Shown here piece after piece: positions 18,159-26,847 of a stretch of DNA of 64,000 nt. Under the pieces are notes generated by a model. The model searched no databases, was not told the origin of the DNA, and was given only the letters and a program-made list of their open reading frames with translations. Position 1 is the stretch's first letter. Each line of letters opens with the position of its first letter. Source of the stretch: Halogeometricum rufum (GTDB lineage Archaea > Halobacteriota > Halobacteria > Halobacteriales > Haloferacaceae); assembly GCF_900112175.1 (NCBI RefSeq), contig NZ_FOYT01000001.1, forward strand, positions 1,054,001-1,118,000. The letters run 5' to 3'. A program made the position numbers and the translations under genes.

Positions 18159-19277
18159 GTGACCACGCTCGTCCTCTGTGTGGACCGTTCGAACGACATC
18201 GGACGGAAGGCGGGTGTCCCGACGCCCGTCGTCGGGTGGGAGGCGGTCCGGTCGCTCGTCACCGACGTGGGACTGGCCGACCCGGAGGACTCCAACGTGA
18301 ACTGCCTGCTCGAAGCGCTCCGCGTCGCTCGCGACTTGCGCGACGAACACGAAGACTCCGTCGTCGCCGTCGTCTCCGGGGCGTCGGAGACGCTCGTCGG
18401 CGCGGACCGCTCGCTGGCCGCACAGGTGGACGAACTCGTCGCCGAGTACGAGCCCGAATCGGCCATCGTCGTCGTGGACAGCGCGGGCGACGAACGTGTC
18501 GTCCCCGTCATCGAGAGTCGACTCCGCGTCGACTCCGTCGACCGGGTGGTCGTCCGGCAGGCGCACGACATCGAATCGACGTACTACCTGCTCAAGCAGT
18601 TCCTCGCCGACGAGGAACTCCGCTCGACGGTGCTCGTCCCCCTCGGCGCGACGCTGCTCCTGATGCCGCTGCTGTTGACGCGCTTCTCGCCGGAGATCGC
18701 GCTGGCCGGACTCGGCTCCGTCCTCGGAGCGGTGTTGCTCTACAAGGGGTTGGCCATCGACCAACTGCTGGCCGAGTCGCCCGACAGAGTCCGGGACGCG
18801 CTCTACTCCGGGCAGGTATCCATCGTCACCTACGTCGTCGCCGCGGGCCTCACGCTCGTCGGCGCGTTCCTCGGCGCCCTCTCGGTGACCCCGCAGGCGA
18901 ACGCCGGCACGGGCGCGACGCTCATCTCGACGATGCAGTTCGTCTACCACGCCGTCCCGTGGCTGGCGCTGGCCGCGTTGACGGCCAGCGCCGGACGCCT
19001 CCTCGACGAACTCATCGGCGCCGACGGCGTGAGTCGGCAGTACATGAACCTCCCGTTCGGCGTCGTCGCCCTCGGACTCGTCGTCCGCGGCTTCGCCGGC
19101 TGGTTCCTCCAGCGAGAGGGGATTCTCGCGGACGCCGTCCTGTTCGGCTGGACCGTCTCGGCCCAGCAGCGACTCGCGCTGTTCATCGTCGGCGGTATCT
19201 TCGTCAGCGCCATCGGCGTCCGCGTCGCCGCCACGATGAGCGAGAGCGAGACGCTCGAGGACGCCGTCGAACAGTAG
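18159..19277 (+). CDS. DUF373 integral membrane protein
   Basis: A 372-residue archaeal DUF373 protein with a GTG start. The soluble N-terminal ~145 residues open with TTLVLCVDRSNDIGRKAGV and include VVAVVSGASETLVGADRSLA, a Rossmann-like alternation. From residue ~155 there are about six membrane helices. The family is conserved in euryarchaea with no proven activity. A TATA-like CTTTAACC just upstream (about 18130) fits a leaderless transcript. A 65-residue membrane protein gene converges on it with a 25-base gap. Confidence 0.88.
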   Translation: MTTLVLCVDRSNDIGRKAGVPTPVVGWEAVRSLVTDVGLADPEDSNVNCLLEALRVARDLRDEHEDSVVAVVSGASETLVGADRSLAAQVDELVAEYEPESAIVVVDSAGDERVVPVIESRLRVDSVDRVVVRQAHDIESTYYLLKQFLADEELRSTVLVPLGATLLLMPLLLTRFSPEIALAGLGSVLGAVLLYKGLAIDQLLAESPDRVRDALYSGQVSIVTYVVAAGLTLVGAFLGALSVTPQANAGTGATLISTMQFVYHAVPWLALAALTASAGRLLDELIGADGVSRQYMNLPFGVVALGLVVRGFAGWFLQREGILADAVLFGWTVSAQQRLALFIVGGIFVSAIGVRVAATMSESETLEDAVEQ

Positions 19278-19302
19278 AACGAACCGTCGACAGAAGGGGC
19301 AG

Positions 19303-19500
19303 TTACCGCGCGCCGCGAGCGCGGTACTCGCCGTGTTTGACTCCCAGTGCGAGGCAGATAGCGCCGAAGACGAGCATCGCCGGCGTCACCATCATCAGCA
19401 CCGTGCTCGTCGCCATGAATCCCATACCGACGAGCGCAACGGTTCCGAGGACGACGAGTCCTACGAGCGCTCCCACCGTCACCGTCAGGTCGAACTCCAT
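19303..19500 (-). CDS. Small two-helix membrane protein
   Basis: A 65-residue protein with two hydrophobic helices (LTVTVGALVGLVVLGTVALV and TSTVLMMVTPAMLVFGAICL) and a basic C-terminal tail (GVKHGEYRARGAR). The pattern, including LALGVKHGEYRA, matches small uncharacterised haloarchaeal membrane proteins. The ATG start is clear. It converges on the DUF373 gene. Function unknown. Confidence 0.75.
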   Translation of the reverse strand: MEFDLTVTVGALVGLVVLGTVALVGMGFMATSTVLMMVTPAMLVFGAICLALGVKHGEYRARGAR

Positions 19501-19614
19501 ACGCCGTCGTTAGGACGCCGTCGCCTAATCGGTTTCTCAATCGGACGCCGAAAGAGGGCGTGACGGGAGCCGAGAGTGGTTCGATGCTCGAAACGGGTGC
19601 GGTCGCGGTGCCGG

Positions 19615-20448
19615 TTACCAGGGAGCGAAGTCGGGGTCGACCTGCCGGTCGGTGCGGTCGATGGCGTCGATGCGCTCGACGTCCTCCGGTTCGAGTTCGA
19701 GGCGGAGCGAGTCCCAGTTGTCGTCGATGTGGTCCTCGCTCGTCGCCTTCGGGATGGCCGTGACGCCCTTCTCGCGGAGCCACGCCAGCGACACCTGCGC
19801 GGCGCTCACGCCGTGTTCGTCGGCAATCTCCTCGAGTTCGGGCACGTCGAACACCTCGCCGCGCGCCAGCGGCGAGTAGGCGACGACTTCGACGTCGTGT
19901 TCCGCGCACGCCTCGCGAAGTTCCTCCTGCGGGAGCAGGGGGTGCAGTTCGACCTGATTGGCGAAGACGGGCGCCTCGGTGTACTCGACGGCCGTCTCAA
20001 CGTGTTCGGGCTGGAAGTTGCTGACGCCGATGCGGTCGATGCGGCCCTCGTCGTACAGTTCGTCGAACGCGCGGAGCGTCTCCTCGGGGCTGTACTCGCC
20101 GGACGGCCAGTGGACGTACAGCAGGTCCACGGACTCGACGCCTAGTTTCTCCAGACTCTCCTCGGTCGATTCGATGACGTCGTCGTACGCGAGGTTGTCC
20201 GTCCACACTTTCGTCGCGAGGAAGACGTCCTCGCGGTCGACGTCGGCGTTCGCGATGCCCTCGCCGACCGCCTCCTCGTTACCGTATATCTGGGCGGTGT
20301 CGACGTGCCGATAGCCCATGTTCAGCGCCGTCTCGACGGACCGCGCACAGTCCGTCGGGTCGTCGTTCTGCCACGTGCCGAGACCGAGCATCGGCATACC
20401 GTTCGCTCGCGGCACGTCTTCGGGGGCGAGAGACTGCTGTTCAGACAT
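19615..20448 (-). CDS. Aldo/keto reductase
   Basis: A 277-residue NADPH-dependent reductase of the AKR superfamily. It has MLGLGTWQNDD at the N-terminus and GYRHVDTAQIYGNEEAVG with the catalytic Asp and Tyr. The catalytic Lys follows in FLATKVW and the His in LLYVHWPSGEY. The coenzyme segment near the C-terminus is TAIPKATSEDHIDDN. The start chosen (MSEQQSLAPEDV) is at 20446-20448; an in-frame extension of ten residues is less likely. It resembles the 2,5-diketogluconate reductase subgroup. The physiological substrate is unknown, and methylglyoxal-type aldehydes are plausible. Confidence 0.93.
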   Translation of the reverse strand: MSEQQSLAPEDVPRANGMPMLGLGTWQNDDPTDCARSVETALNMGYRHVDTAQIYGNEEAVGEGIANADVDREDVFLATKVWTDNLAYDDVIESTEESLEKLGVESVDLLYVHWPSGEYSPEETLRAFDELYDEGRIDRIGVSNFQPEHVETAVEYTEAPVFANQVELHPLLPQEELREACAEHDVEVVAYSPLARGEVFDVPELEEIADEHGVSAAQVSLAWLREKGVTAIPKATSEDHIDDNWDSLRLELEPEDVERIDAIDRTDRQVDPDFAPW

Positions 20449-20642
20449 AGTCAGACGAGAAGAGGGTCGTCGCGCCAAAAGACGTTGCGGCAGGGTGGTT
20501 CGTATGCCGGAAAGCGTGCGAACGTGTCGCGTCCGCGGAGCGGTTCGGACACCGCCGCGAACGAGGTCCGCGAACTGGACGGGACGGGGGAGACGGAGGA
20601 GGCGGAACGGGTCGTCGCCGGGACGACGGAAGGGAGGTGACG

Positions 20643-22010
20643 TCAGTACTTGGGGTCGGTGCCGACGAGTTCGTACAGGTCGTCCATCACGGCGTCGCGG
20701 GAGCGCTGCCAGCCCTCGAACCCGCGCGGCGAGGAGGGGTAGGCGTTGTAGAGCCGCGTTATCTCCTGCGCCCGCTTTCGGACGCTGTACAGTTCGTACA
20801 GGGCGTCCCAGTGACCGAACGTCTTCACCAGCGTCTGCAGTTGGAGCCCGAAGCTCATCTTCGAGGAGCCCTTACTGAGCGAGTCGAGGAGTTGCTGTCC
20901 CGGGAGCGAGGAGACGATTTCGACGAGTTCGTCCATCTCGTGGGCCATCCCCCAGATGTTGTAGAGGTCCACGGCGGCGAACCGCTTGCCGAAGTCCGTC
21001 ATCACGTCGCGGTTGTACTCCCAGAGGTTCGCCTCGCTCACGTCGCCGTCGGAGATGGCGTTCACGGCGTGTTTAGCCGCCCAGTGAGCGGACTGGGCCG
21101 CACCGGGGATGCCGCCGCCGGTGGTGGGGTTGACGTGGCCGGCGGAGTCCCCCGCGGCGATGAACCCCGGCGCGACGGCGGAGTCGTAGGGGCGGCGCGT
21201 CGGCAGGGCCGCGCCGAGTTTGTTCTTCACCGTCCCGCCCTGGAACTCGGGTCGGTTGCGGAGGTCACGCTTGAGTTCGTCCACCAGCTTCATCGGGTCC
21301 TCGGTCATCTGGAAGCCGAGACCGACGTTTATCTCCGTCGCGGTGCGCGGGAAGTACCAGAGGTAGCCGAGTTCCGCGGCCGGTTTGAACACGATGGCGT
21401 CCTCGTACTCGACCGGTTCGGGTACGTCGATGACCTCGCGGTACGCCGAGCAGAACTGCGAGTACGAGACGTTCGTGTCGAACGTCGTCCCCGAGAAGTC
21501 CGTCTTGTCCTGCAGAATAGAGAGCGCGCCGGCGCCGTCGATGGTCACCTCGGCCTCGTACTCGACGACGCTGCCGTTCCGCTTGGCGCGGACGCCGGTG
21601 ACGCGGCCGTCGTCGTCCTGCGTCACGTCCTGCACGACGGTCTCGAAGTGCATCTCCGTGCCCAGGCGCTCGGCCTCTTCGAGGATTATCTCGCCGTAGC
21701 GCTTCCGGTCGACGACCGCACCGGCACCGCGGAACGGGACGTCCAGGTCCTCGCCGCGGGGGTTCTCGAACACCGCGCGCGTGATGTTCTGGTTGGTGAA
21801 CGACTCGTCTTTCAGATAGTCGAGGTCGATGACGTCGGGGAAGGTGCTCGTGCCCTTGATGGCGTCGCCGCAGGCGATGTGGCCTGCTTCCTCCTCGGAC
21901 TTCCGTTCGAGGAGGACGACGTCGAGACCCTCGGACGCCGCGGTGGCCGCGGCGAAGGCTCCCGCCGTGCCCCCGCCGACGACGACCATGTCGTAGGCTT
22001 CCGCTGGCAT
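20643..22010 (-). CDS. Geranylgeranyl reductase family flavoprotein
   Basis: A 455-residue FAD enzyme of the family that saturates geranylgeranyl chains of archaeal lipids or isoprenoid quinones. The N-terminal FAD site is VVVGGGTAGAFAAATAAS followed by VVLLERK. The GYLWYFPRTATEINVGLG segment matches the conserved substrate-side motif, and GFIAAGDSAGHVNPTTGGGI is the second FAD motif. A helical C-terminal domain of about 130 residues completes it. Which isoprenoid it reduces cannot be decided from sequence; lipid core or menaquinone side chain are both possible. Confidence 0.88.
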   Translation of the reverse strand: MPAEAYDMVVVGGGTAGAFAAATAASEGLDVVLLERKSEEEAGHIACGDAIKGTSTFPDVIDLDYLKDESFTNQNITRAVFENPRGEDLDVPFRGAGAVVDRKRYGEIILEEAERLGTEMHFETVVQDVTQDDDGRVTGVRAKRNGSVVEYEAEVTIDGAGALSILQDKTDFSGTTFDTNVSYSQFCSAYREVIDVPEPVEYEDAIVFKPAAELGYLWYFPRTATEINVGLGFQMTEDPMKLVDELKRDLRNRPEFQGGTVKNKLGAALPTRRPYDSAVAPGFIAAGDSAGHVNPTTGGGIPGAAQSAHWAAKHAVNAISDGDVSEANLWEYNRDVMTDFGKRFAAVDLYNIWGMAHEMDELVEIVSSLPGQQLLDSLSKGSSKMSFGLQLQTLVKTFGHWDALYELYSVRKRAQEITRLYNAYPSSPRGFEGWQRSRDAVMDDLYELVGTDPKY

Positions 22011-22105
22011 GTTACCTCACGTTGTCCGTGCCGTCATAAAAATAAACCGTATCACCCCGCTGAACCGCATATTCTGCCTCTCTCGAAGGGACGAGAAACG
22101 GTCCC

Positions 22106-22134
22106 TTAGATTTACTACGTCACGTGTTGACGTA
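22106..22134 (+). promoter_or_regulatory. Promoter with inverted repeat at the start of transcription
   Basis: TTAGATTTA at 22106-22114 lies about 27 nt before the ATG at 22138, so transcription should begin at or near that ATG. Between them is a perfect 7-bp inverted repeat, TACGTCA (22116-22122) and TGACGTA (22128-22134), with a 5-bp spacer. A dimeric regulator bound there would block initiation; this is inference. Confidence 0.5.
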
Positions 22135-22137
22135 TTC

Positions 22138-22341
22138 ATGAGGTGGCAAATAATGTCGCAACTCACCACGGAGAACACCAACGCGTTCGCGCACCGAATC
22201 GCGGGCGATTCGCTCGTCTACGACTGCCCGGAGTGCGAGTTCGGCGAGGTGTTGGTCACGGAACTCATCGAGTCCGAGGACGCGCGCTGTCTCGACTGTG
22301 ACGCTCGGTACCGTCTGTACGCCGAACGCGTCGAGGACTGA
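22138..22341 (+). CDS. Small zinc-ribbon protein
   Basis: A 67-residue protein with one zinc ribbon: CPEC near residue 30 and CLDC near residue 53, followed by DARYRLYAERVED. The ATG at 22138 fits a leaderless message from the TATA-like box. An in-frame ATG at 22153 has AGGTGG upstream and would give 62 residues (MSQLTTENTNAFAH). The family is haloarchaeal and uncharacterised; transcription-related or redox roles are guesses. Confidence 0.75.
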   Translation: MRWQIMSQLTTENTNAFAHRIAGDSLVYDCPECEFGEVLVTELIESEDARCLDCDARYRLYAERVED

Positions 22342-22476
22342 CTCGTCGGACCCGCTTCATCCGACCCCCTCCCCCCGACGTTCTCCCGTCTCGCCGCGCT
22401 CTCGACGCCTCGCGTCCGCCCTTCCGGCAGACCGGGTGACAGCAACGGTCATGCTCTCGACAGTCGTATCGGAGTC

Positions 22477-23115
22477 ATGTTCCGCCGGTCGGTGCCGTTG
22501 TGCTGTGTCGTCGTCCTCGTCGCGCTCTCGGGGTGTCTCGGAACGCTAGTCGACGCGGACGCCGGCGCGACGACGATTCCGACGGCGGCGTCCGAACGCG
22601 AGGGCTACGTCGCGGGCAACGAGACGAGAGTCCCGTTCCGGATTCCCGTCGGCGGCGGCGGCGTCGGCGGGGAGGTGACCGTCACGGGGCACCTCGCGGG
22701 CCACTCTCGCACCGTCGCGGCCGACCGGACGGCCGCGCTCCTCCTCGTCACGACGCCGGACGTCCGCATCGCCGGCGCGTCGGTCAACCCGCTTCGCGGC
22801 GCGACGGACCCGAACGCCGTCCGGGCGGGACTCGCACTCGCGGGTCGGGCCCGCACGCTGGGCGGCGTCGAGAACGTGACCGACCTCCGCGAACAGTCCG
22901 TCCGGAACGTGACGTTCCTCGGGACGACGGCGCCGCTGACGACGTACGCCGGCGTCGTCGAGACGGACGCGGGGCGCGCGGACGTTCGGGTACACGCCGC
23001 CTCGGTCGAACACGAGGGCGACGTGGTCGTCGCCGTCTCGGTCCATCCGGCCACGATGGACGAACGCGACGCCGTGAGTCGGATGCTCGCCGCCGCGGAG
23101 TACCGCACGGTGTGA
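22477..23115 (+). CDS. Predicted lipoprotein
   Basis: A 212-residue protein with a signal sequence ending in a lipobox (VALSGCLG, lipidated Cys about residue 21), so it is predicted to be anchored at the outer face of the membrane. The mature part is beta-rich, with many Val and Thr and several sequons (NVT). It resembles uncharacterised haloarchaeal lipoproteins, possibly the DUF6517 group. The ATG start is well placed. No partner gene is obvious. Confidence 0.78.
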   Translation: MFRRSVPLCCVVVLVALSGCLGTLVDADAGATTIPTAASEREGYVAGNETRVPFRIPVGGGGVGGEVTVTGHLAGHSRTVAADRTAALLLVTTPDVRIAGASVNPLRGATDPNAVRAGLALAGRARTLGGVENVTDLREQSVRNVTFLGTTAPLTTYAGVVETDAGRADVRVHAASVEHEGDVVVAVSVHPATMDERDAVSRMLAAAEYRTV

Positions 23116-23187
23116 CCGAGTGACGGCGGGCGCGGACGGGGACGAGGGAGGCTCTGTGGCGGACCGTGGTCGGGGGACCTCTCGCGG

Positions 23188-23547
23188 CTAGCCGGTCGCG
23201 TCGGCGAGGACGCCGGAGACGAGGCGGACGAATCCGACGCCGGGGCCGGCGTCGCGACTCCAGACGACGGACTCCCGACCCGTCCCAACGCCGCCGTTCT
23301 CCCGGGCGGAGACGACCATCGCCGCCTCGTCGTCGAGACGGAGGGCGCGGGCGACGTACTCGCGGTCACCGCCGCCGCCGTCCGGTCGCAACGGCCGAAC
23401 CGACCGCTGCGGCGTCAGGACGGCCACGCCGTCGCCGAGTTCGGCCGTCGCGTCCCGTCCGGCCACCTCGCCGACCGGCGGGCTGTTGTCGTCGCCCTCC
23501 TCACAGGTGGTATTTGTATCGGCAGCGCGTGCGACTAATCGTGACAT
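23188..23547 (-). CDS. Hypothetical acidic protein
   Basis: A 119-residue frame with strongly GC-rich third positions, typical of real genes here. It starts at ATG (complement of 23545-23547) with GGAGG four bases upstream. No recognised domain; the C-terminal half contains VARALRLDDEAAMVVSAREN and VVWSRDAGPGVGFVRLVSGV, compatible with a small alpha/beta fold. Its start overlaps the start of the divergent gene by seven bases, which is unusual. A start further inside is possible. Confidence 0.5.
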   Translation of the reverse strand: MSRLVARAADTNTTCEEGDDNSPPVGEVAGRDATAELGDGVAVLTPQRSVRPLRPDGGGGDREYVARALRLDDEAAMVVSARENGGVGTGRESVVWSRDAGPGVGFVRLVSGVLADATG

Positions 23548-23906
23548 CCCCTCCTCTGGAACGAGATGCGGTTCTGTCCCTCCTGGGTAACCGCGTTCGA
23601 CGCGCAGTCGTGGACGCCGGCCGGACGCTCGACGCGCCCGTTTCGTTGCCACGGGTCGCAGACGCGGTGGCGGCATCGCTCTTCGCGCAGTCCGAGACGA
23701 CCACCGCCGAGACGGCGATGGTGACGAGCAGGCTCGAACTGCAACTCCACCACCGGCACCTCCCGAAACTGGACGCCGCGGGCGTCCTCACCTACCGGAC
23801 AGACGACAACGTGCTCGCCGAACTGGACGACTGCGCGCTCTCGCAACTGGCCACCGCGTCCGACGCGCTCACCGGCAGTCGCGGCGACACGCTCCTGGCC
23901 GAGTGA
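23541..23906 (+). CDS. DUF7344-type winged-helix-like protein
   Basis: A 121-residue protein starting at GTG 23541 with MTSPPLERDAVLSLLGNRVR. The segment RDAVLSLLGNRVRRAVVDAG, then LELQLHHRHLPKLDAAGVLT and DNVLAELDD, is the haloarchaeal DNA-binding-like domain (DUF7344 pattern) common in small regulators. The TATA-like TATTTGTA at 23511-23518 is about 27 nt upstream of the GTG, so the mRNA is likely leaderless. Its targets are unknown. Confidence 0.75.
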   Translation: MTSPPLERDAVLSLLGNRVRRAVVDAGRTLDAPVSLPRVADAVAASLFAQSETTTAETAMVTSRLELQLHHRHLPKLDAAGVLTYRTDDNVLAELDDCALSQLATASDALTGSRGDTLLAE

Positions 23907-23987
23907 CCGGCGTTCGACGCCGCCGTCGGTCGGCGCGGAGACGAAAGAAGAATCGGGTCGGGACGGTACCGCGCCCCCGGTCCCGCC

Positions 23988-24851
23988 TCAGTAGAACTCG
24001 CGGACGAGGTCCATCGCGCCCTCGGGCGCGCCCTCGTCTACCTCGGACATGTTCTCGGTCACGCCGTGTTTCTCGCCGTAGGAGACCGAAGACTCGTCCT
24101 GCCAGACGACGCCCTGGAACTCCTTGTCGGCGTCGAGGATGGCGTCCTTGGCGGCGTCGTAGTCGGTCGGGTCGTGGCCCTCCTCGGCGAGGTCGACGAG
24201 CGAGTCGCGGAAGTAGTCGTACGTGTCCACGTCGTTGAACGTGACGCACGGGCTGAACACGTTGACGAAGCCGAAGCCGTCGTGTTCGATGGCCTTCTCG
24301 ACGATTTCGGCGTGTCGCTGCGCGTCCGTCGAGAACGACTGAGCGATGAACGTCGCGCCCGAAGCGAGCGCCAGCGCCATCGGGTTGACGGGGGGTTGCT
24401 GCGGGCCCTCGGGCGTCGTGGACGTCTCGAAGTCCTCGCGCGAGGTGGGCGACGCCTGTCCCTTCGTCAGGCCGTAGATGCGGTTGTCCATCACGACGTA
24501 CGTCATGTCGACGTTCCGTCGGACGGCGTGGATGAAGTGGCCGGACCCGATGGAGTAGCCGTCGCCGTCGCCGCCCGCGACCATCACTTCGAGGTCGGGG
24601 TTGGCGAGTTTCACGCCGGCGCCGACGGGGAGCGCTCGCCCGTGGACGCCGTGCAGGGCGTACGAGTGCATGTACGTCCCGATTTTACCGGAACAGCCGA
24701 TACCGGCGACGACGAACGTGTTGTCGGGGTCGTTCCCCGTGTTCGCGAGGGCTTTCATCATCCCGTTCATCGTGCCGAAGTCCCCACAGCCGGGGCACCA
24801 CGTCGGTTGCTTGTCGGACTTGAAGTCCGTGAATCGGATTTCGGAGCTCAT
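23988..24851 (-). CDS. korB: 2-oxoacid:ferredoxin oxidoreductase, beta subunit
   Basis: A 287-residue thiamine-diphosphate subunit. The N-terminal TWCPGCGDFGTMNGMMKA and VAGIGCSGKIGTYMHSYALH carry the cysteines of this subgroup. The ThDP motif is GGDGDGYSIGSGH followed by YVVMDNRIYGLTKGQASP. Together with korA it oxidises 2-oxoglutarate or a related oxoacid to the acyl-CoA while reducing ferredoxin. This is the archaeal replacement of dehydrogenase complexes. It follows korA with a 3-base gap. A T-rich stretch on its sense strand (23937-23950) may end the transcript. Confidence 0.95.
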   Translation of the reverse strand: MSSEIRFTDFKSDKQPTWCPGCGDFGTMNGMMKALANTGNDPDNTFVVAGIGCSGKIGTYMHSYALHGVHGRALPVGAGVKLANPDLEVMVAGGDGDGYSIGSGHFIHAVRRNVDMTYVVMDNRIYGLTKGQASPTSREDFETSTTPEGPQQPPVNPMALALASGATFIAQSFSTDAQRHAEIVEKAIEHDGFGFVNVFSPCVTFNDVDTYDYFRDSLVDLAEEGHDPTDYDAAKDAILDADKEFQGVVWQDESSVSYGEKHGVTENMSEVDEGAPEGAMDLVREFY

Positions 24852-24854
24852 TGC

Positions 24855-26600
24855 TTAGGCCTCCAGCGTCTCTTTGATGTCCGCCGCGAGTTCGTCCGCC
24901 TTGAACCGGACACCGTTGTACTTGTTCACCCGCTTGACGCGTGTAAGTGTGTCGTGCTCGATGACGTCGGCGAACTGCCCCGTGGCGTTACACTCGACTA
25001 CGACGACGTCCTCGGCGTCCTCGAACTCGTCGGTCAGGTCGTAGCGCGGGAACATGTAGGGAATCGAGAGGAAGCGCACGTCGACGCCCTCGTCTTCGAG
25101 CATGTCGATGGCCTCGACCATCGCGCCCTCGTTCGACCCCCACGAGACGACGAGGTTGTCGGAGTCGGGGTTCCCGAACTCGCGGGGACTCCAGTCCTCT
25201 TCGGCCTTCGCCGTCTCGACCTTTCGGTTGCGTTTGTCCACCTGTTCGATGCGCATGTCCGTGTCCTCGGTCCGGCGGCCGAGTTCGTCGTGTTCGAGAC
25301 CGGTGGACATGTGTGCGCCCTCGGCCGTGCCGGGGAACGCGCGGGGGGAGACGCCGTCGTCGGTGACGGCGTGGGGCTGGAACTGCCCCTTCTCGTTCTG
25401 CCACTCGGAGATGGTGTCGTCGTCGACGACCTTGCCGCGGTCGATTTCGACCTCGTCCATGTCGAACGTCTCCGGCGAGAACGTCTGCTCCGTGACCGCC
25501 AGCGAGAGGTCCGCCGTCAGATAGACCGGCGTCTGGTACTTCTCGGCGAGGTTGAACGCCTCGACGGTCTTCCAGAAGCACTCCGAGATGGTCGTCGGCG
25601 CGAGGACGAAGCGCGGCACCTCGCCGTGGCCGCCGTAGAGGAGCATGTTCAGGTCGCCCTGCTCCTGCTTCGTCGGCATCCCCGTCGAGGGACCCGAACG
25701 CATCACGTCGCAGATGACGAGGGGCGTCTCGCTCGTGGCGACCAGCCCGAACGTCTCGGTCATCAGGTCGATACCGGGACCGGAGGTGGCGGTCATCGAC
25801 CGAGCGCCGGCGCGGGCGGCGCCCAGCGCCATGTTGATGGCCGACAGTTCGTCTTCCGCCTGGACGACGTGGCCGCCGAAGTTCTCGATGCGGCCCGTCA
25901 GGTACTCCATCACGTCCGTCGCGGGCGTGATGGGGTAGCCGGCGTAGAACTTACAGCCGGCGGCGATGGCGCCCATCCCGATGGCCTCGTCGCCGTTCAG
26001 GAGGACGTAGTCCTCGTCGGTCGTCTCGAGGTCGTAGTCGAAGTCGTGGTCGTACTCGTCGTCGACGTAGTTCTGGCCCTTCCGGGCGGCCTCCTTGTTG
26101 TTGTCGACGAGTTGCTGACCTTTCGACCCGAAGCGCTTCTCCAGTGCGCTGTCGAGGTTCTCGATGGGGAAGTCGGCGACTTCGCACGCCGCACCGAGTG
26201 CGACGACGTTGCGCATGATTGCCCCACCGGCTTCCTCGGCGAGTCGCTTGAGGGGAACGTCCAGCCCGATCATCCCCTCGGGTATCTCGACGTTCTCCAT
26301 CGTGGTCCGCTCACCGTCGTAGATGATGACGGAACCCTCGTGGAGTTCGTCGAGGTTCTCCTCGATAGTTCGGGGAGTCAGTGCGATGAGCACGTCGAGT
26401 CGGTCCACGACGCTCTGCACCGGGTCCACCGCTGTCCGGACCTTGTACGCCGTGTACCCACCGCGGATACGCGACGCGAAGTCCTTCGAGGTGAAGACGT
26501 GTCGTCCAGCCCGAGAGAGTGCCTGGGCGAAGATCTTCCCCGTCGAATCGATGCCATCGCCGGCTTCCCCGCCGATGGCCCAGTTGAAGTCCGCAGGCAT
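24855..26600 (-). CDS. korA: 2-oxoacid:ferredoxin oxidoreductase, alpha subunit (gamma-alpha fusion)
   Basis: A 581-residue subunit with the gamma domain first (NWAIGGEAGDGIDSTGKIFA and FTSKDFASRIRGGYTAYKVR). The alpha domain follows from about residue 195, with FYAGYPITPATDVMEYL, the conserved YPITP motif, and MTATSGPGIDLMTETFGLV. The start is the ATG at 26598-26600, preceded 26 nt upstream by a T-rich TATA-like box (26624-26634), consistent with a leaderless message. The set is probably the 2-oxoglutarate enzyme of the TCA cycle, although pyruvate or branched-chain oxoacids cannot be excluded. Confidence 0.95.
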   Translation of the reverse strand: MPADFNWAIGGEAGDGIDSTGKIFAQALSRAGRHVFTSKDFASRIRGGYTAYKVRTAVDPVQSVVDRLDVLIALTPRTIEENLDELHEGSVIIYDGERTTMENVEIPEGMIGLDVPLKRLAEEAGGAIMRNVVALGAACEVADFPIENLDSALEKRFGSKGQQLVDNNKEAARKGQNYVDDEYDHDFDYDLETTDEDYVLLNGDEAIGMGAIAAGCKFYAGYPITPATDVMEYLTGRIENFGGHVVQAEDELSAINMALGAARAGARSMTATSGPGIDLMTETFGLVATSETPLVICDVMRSGPSTGMPTKQEQGDLNMLLYGGHGEVPRFVLAPTTISECFWKTVEAFNLAEKYQTPVYLTADLSLAVTEQTFSPETFDMDEVEIDRGKVVDDDTISEWQNEKGQFQPHAVTDDGVSPRAFPGTAEGAHMSTGLEHDELGRRTEDTDMRIEQVDKRNRKVETAKAEEDWSPREFGNPDSDNLVVSWGSNEGAMVEAIDMLEDEGVDVRFLSIPYMFPRYDLTDEFEDAEDVVVVECNATGQFADVIEHDTLTRVKRVNKYNGVRFKADELAADIKETLEA

Positions 26601-26847
26601 GTGGTTGGGGGGTACCCGTGGCCCGATGAAAAGCCTTCTGAAAGGCATTGAAAACGATGAACGACTCTATCCGAGAAAATGCCGCAGTTCACCCGCCGTC
26701 CGGGCATTTCTCGACTCGGCAACGCCGCGTCTCGGTACGTCAATCGCAAATAATGACGGGTTCGTCAACCGAACCAGCGTGGGTGATGACTCCCCCCGCG
26801 CCGCCGCGATGGCAAGACCCTTCGGCGGCCCTCCCGAACCGGCGTCC

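Noticed and set aside
20524-20640. A possible 38-residue acidic protein between the aldo/keto reductase and the geranylgeranyl reductase
   Set aside because: It starts with GTG, has no promoter-like element or ribosome-binding site that I can see, and is too short to judge by codon use.
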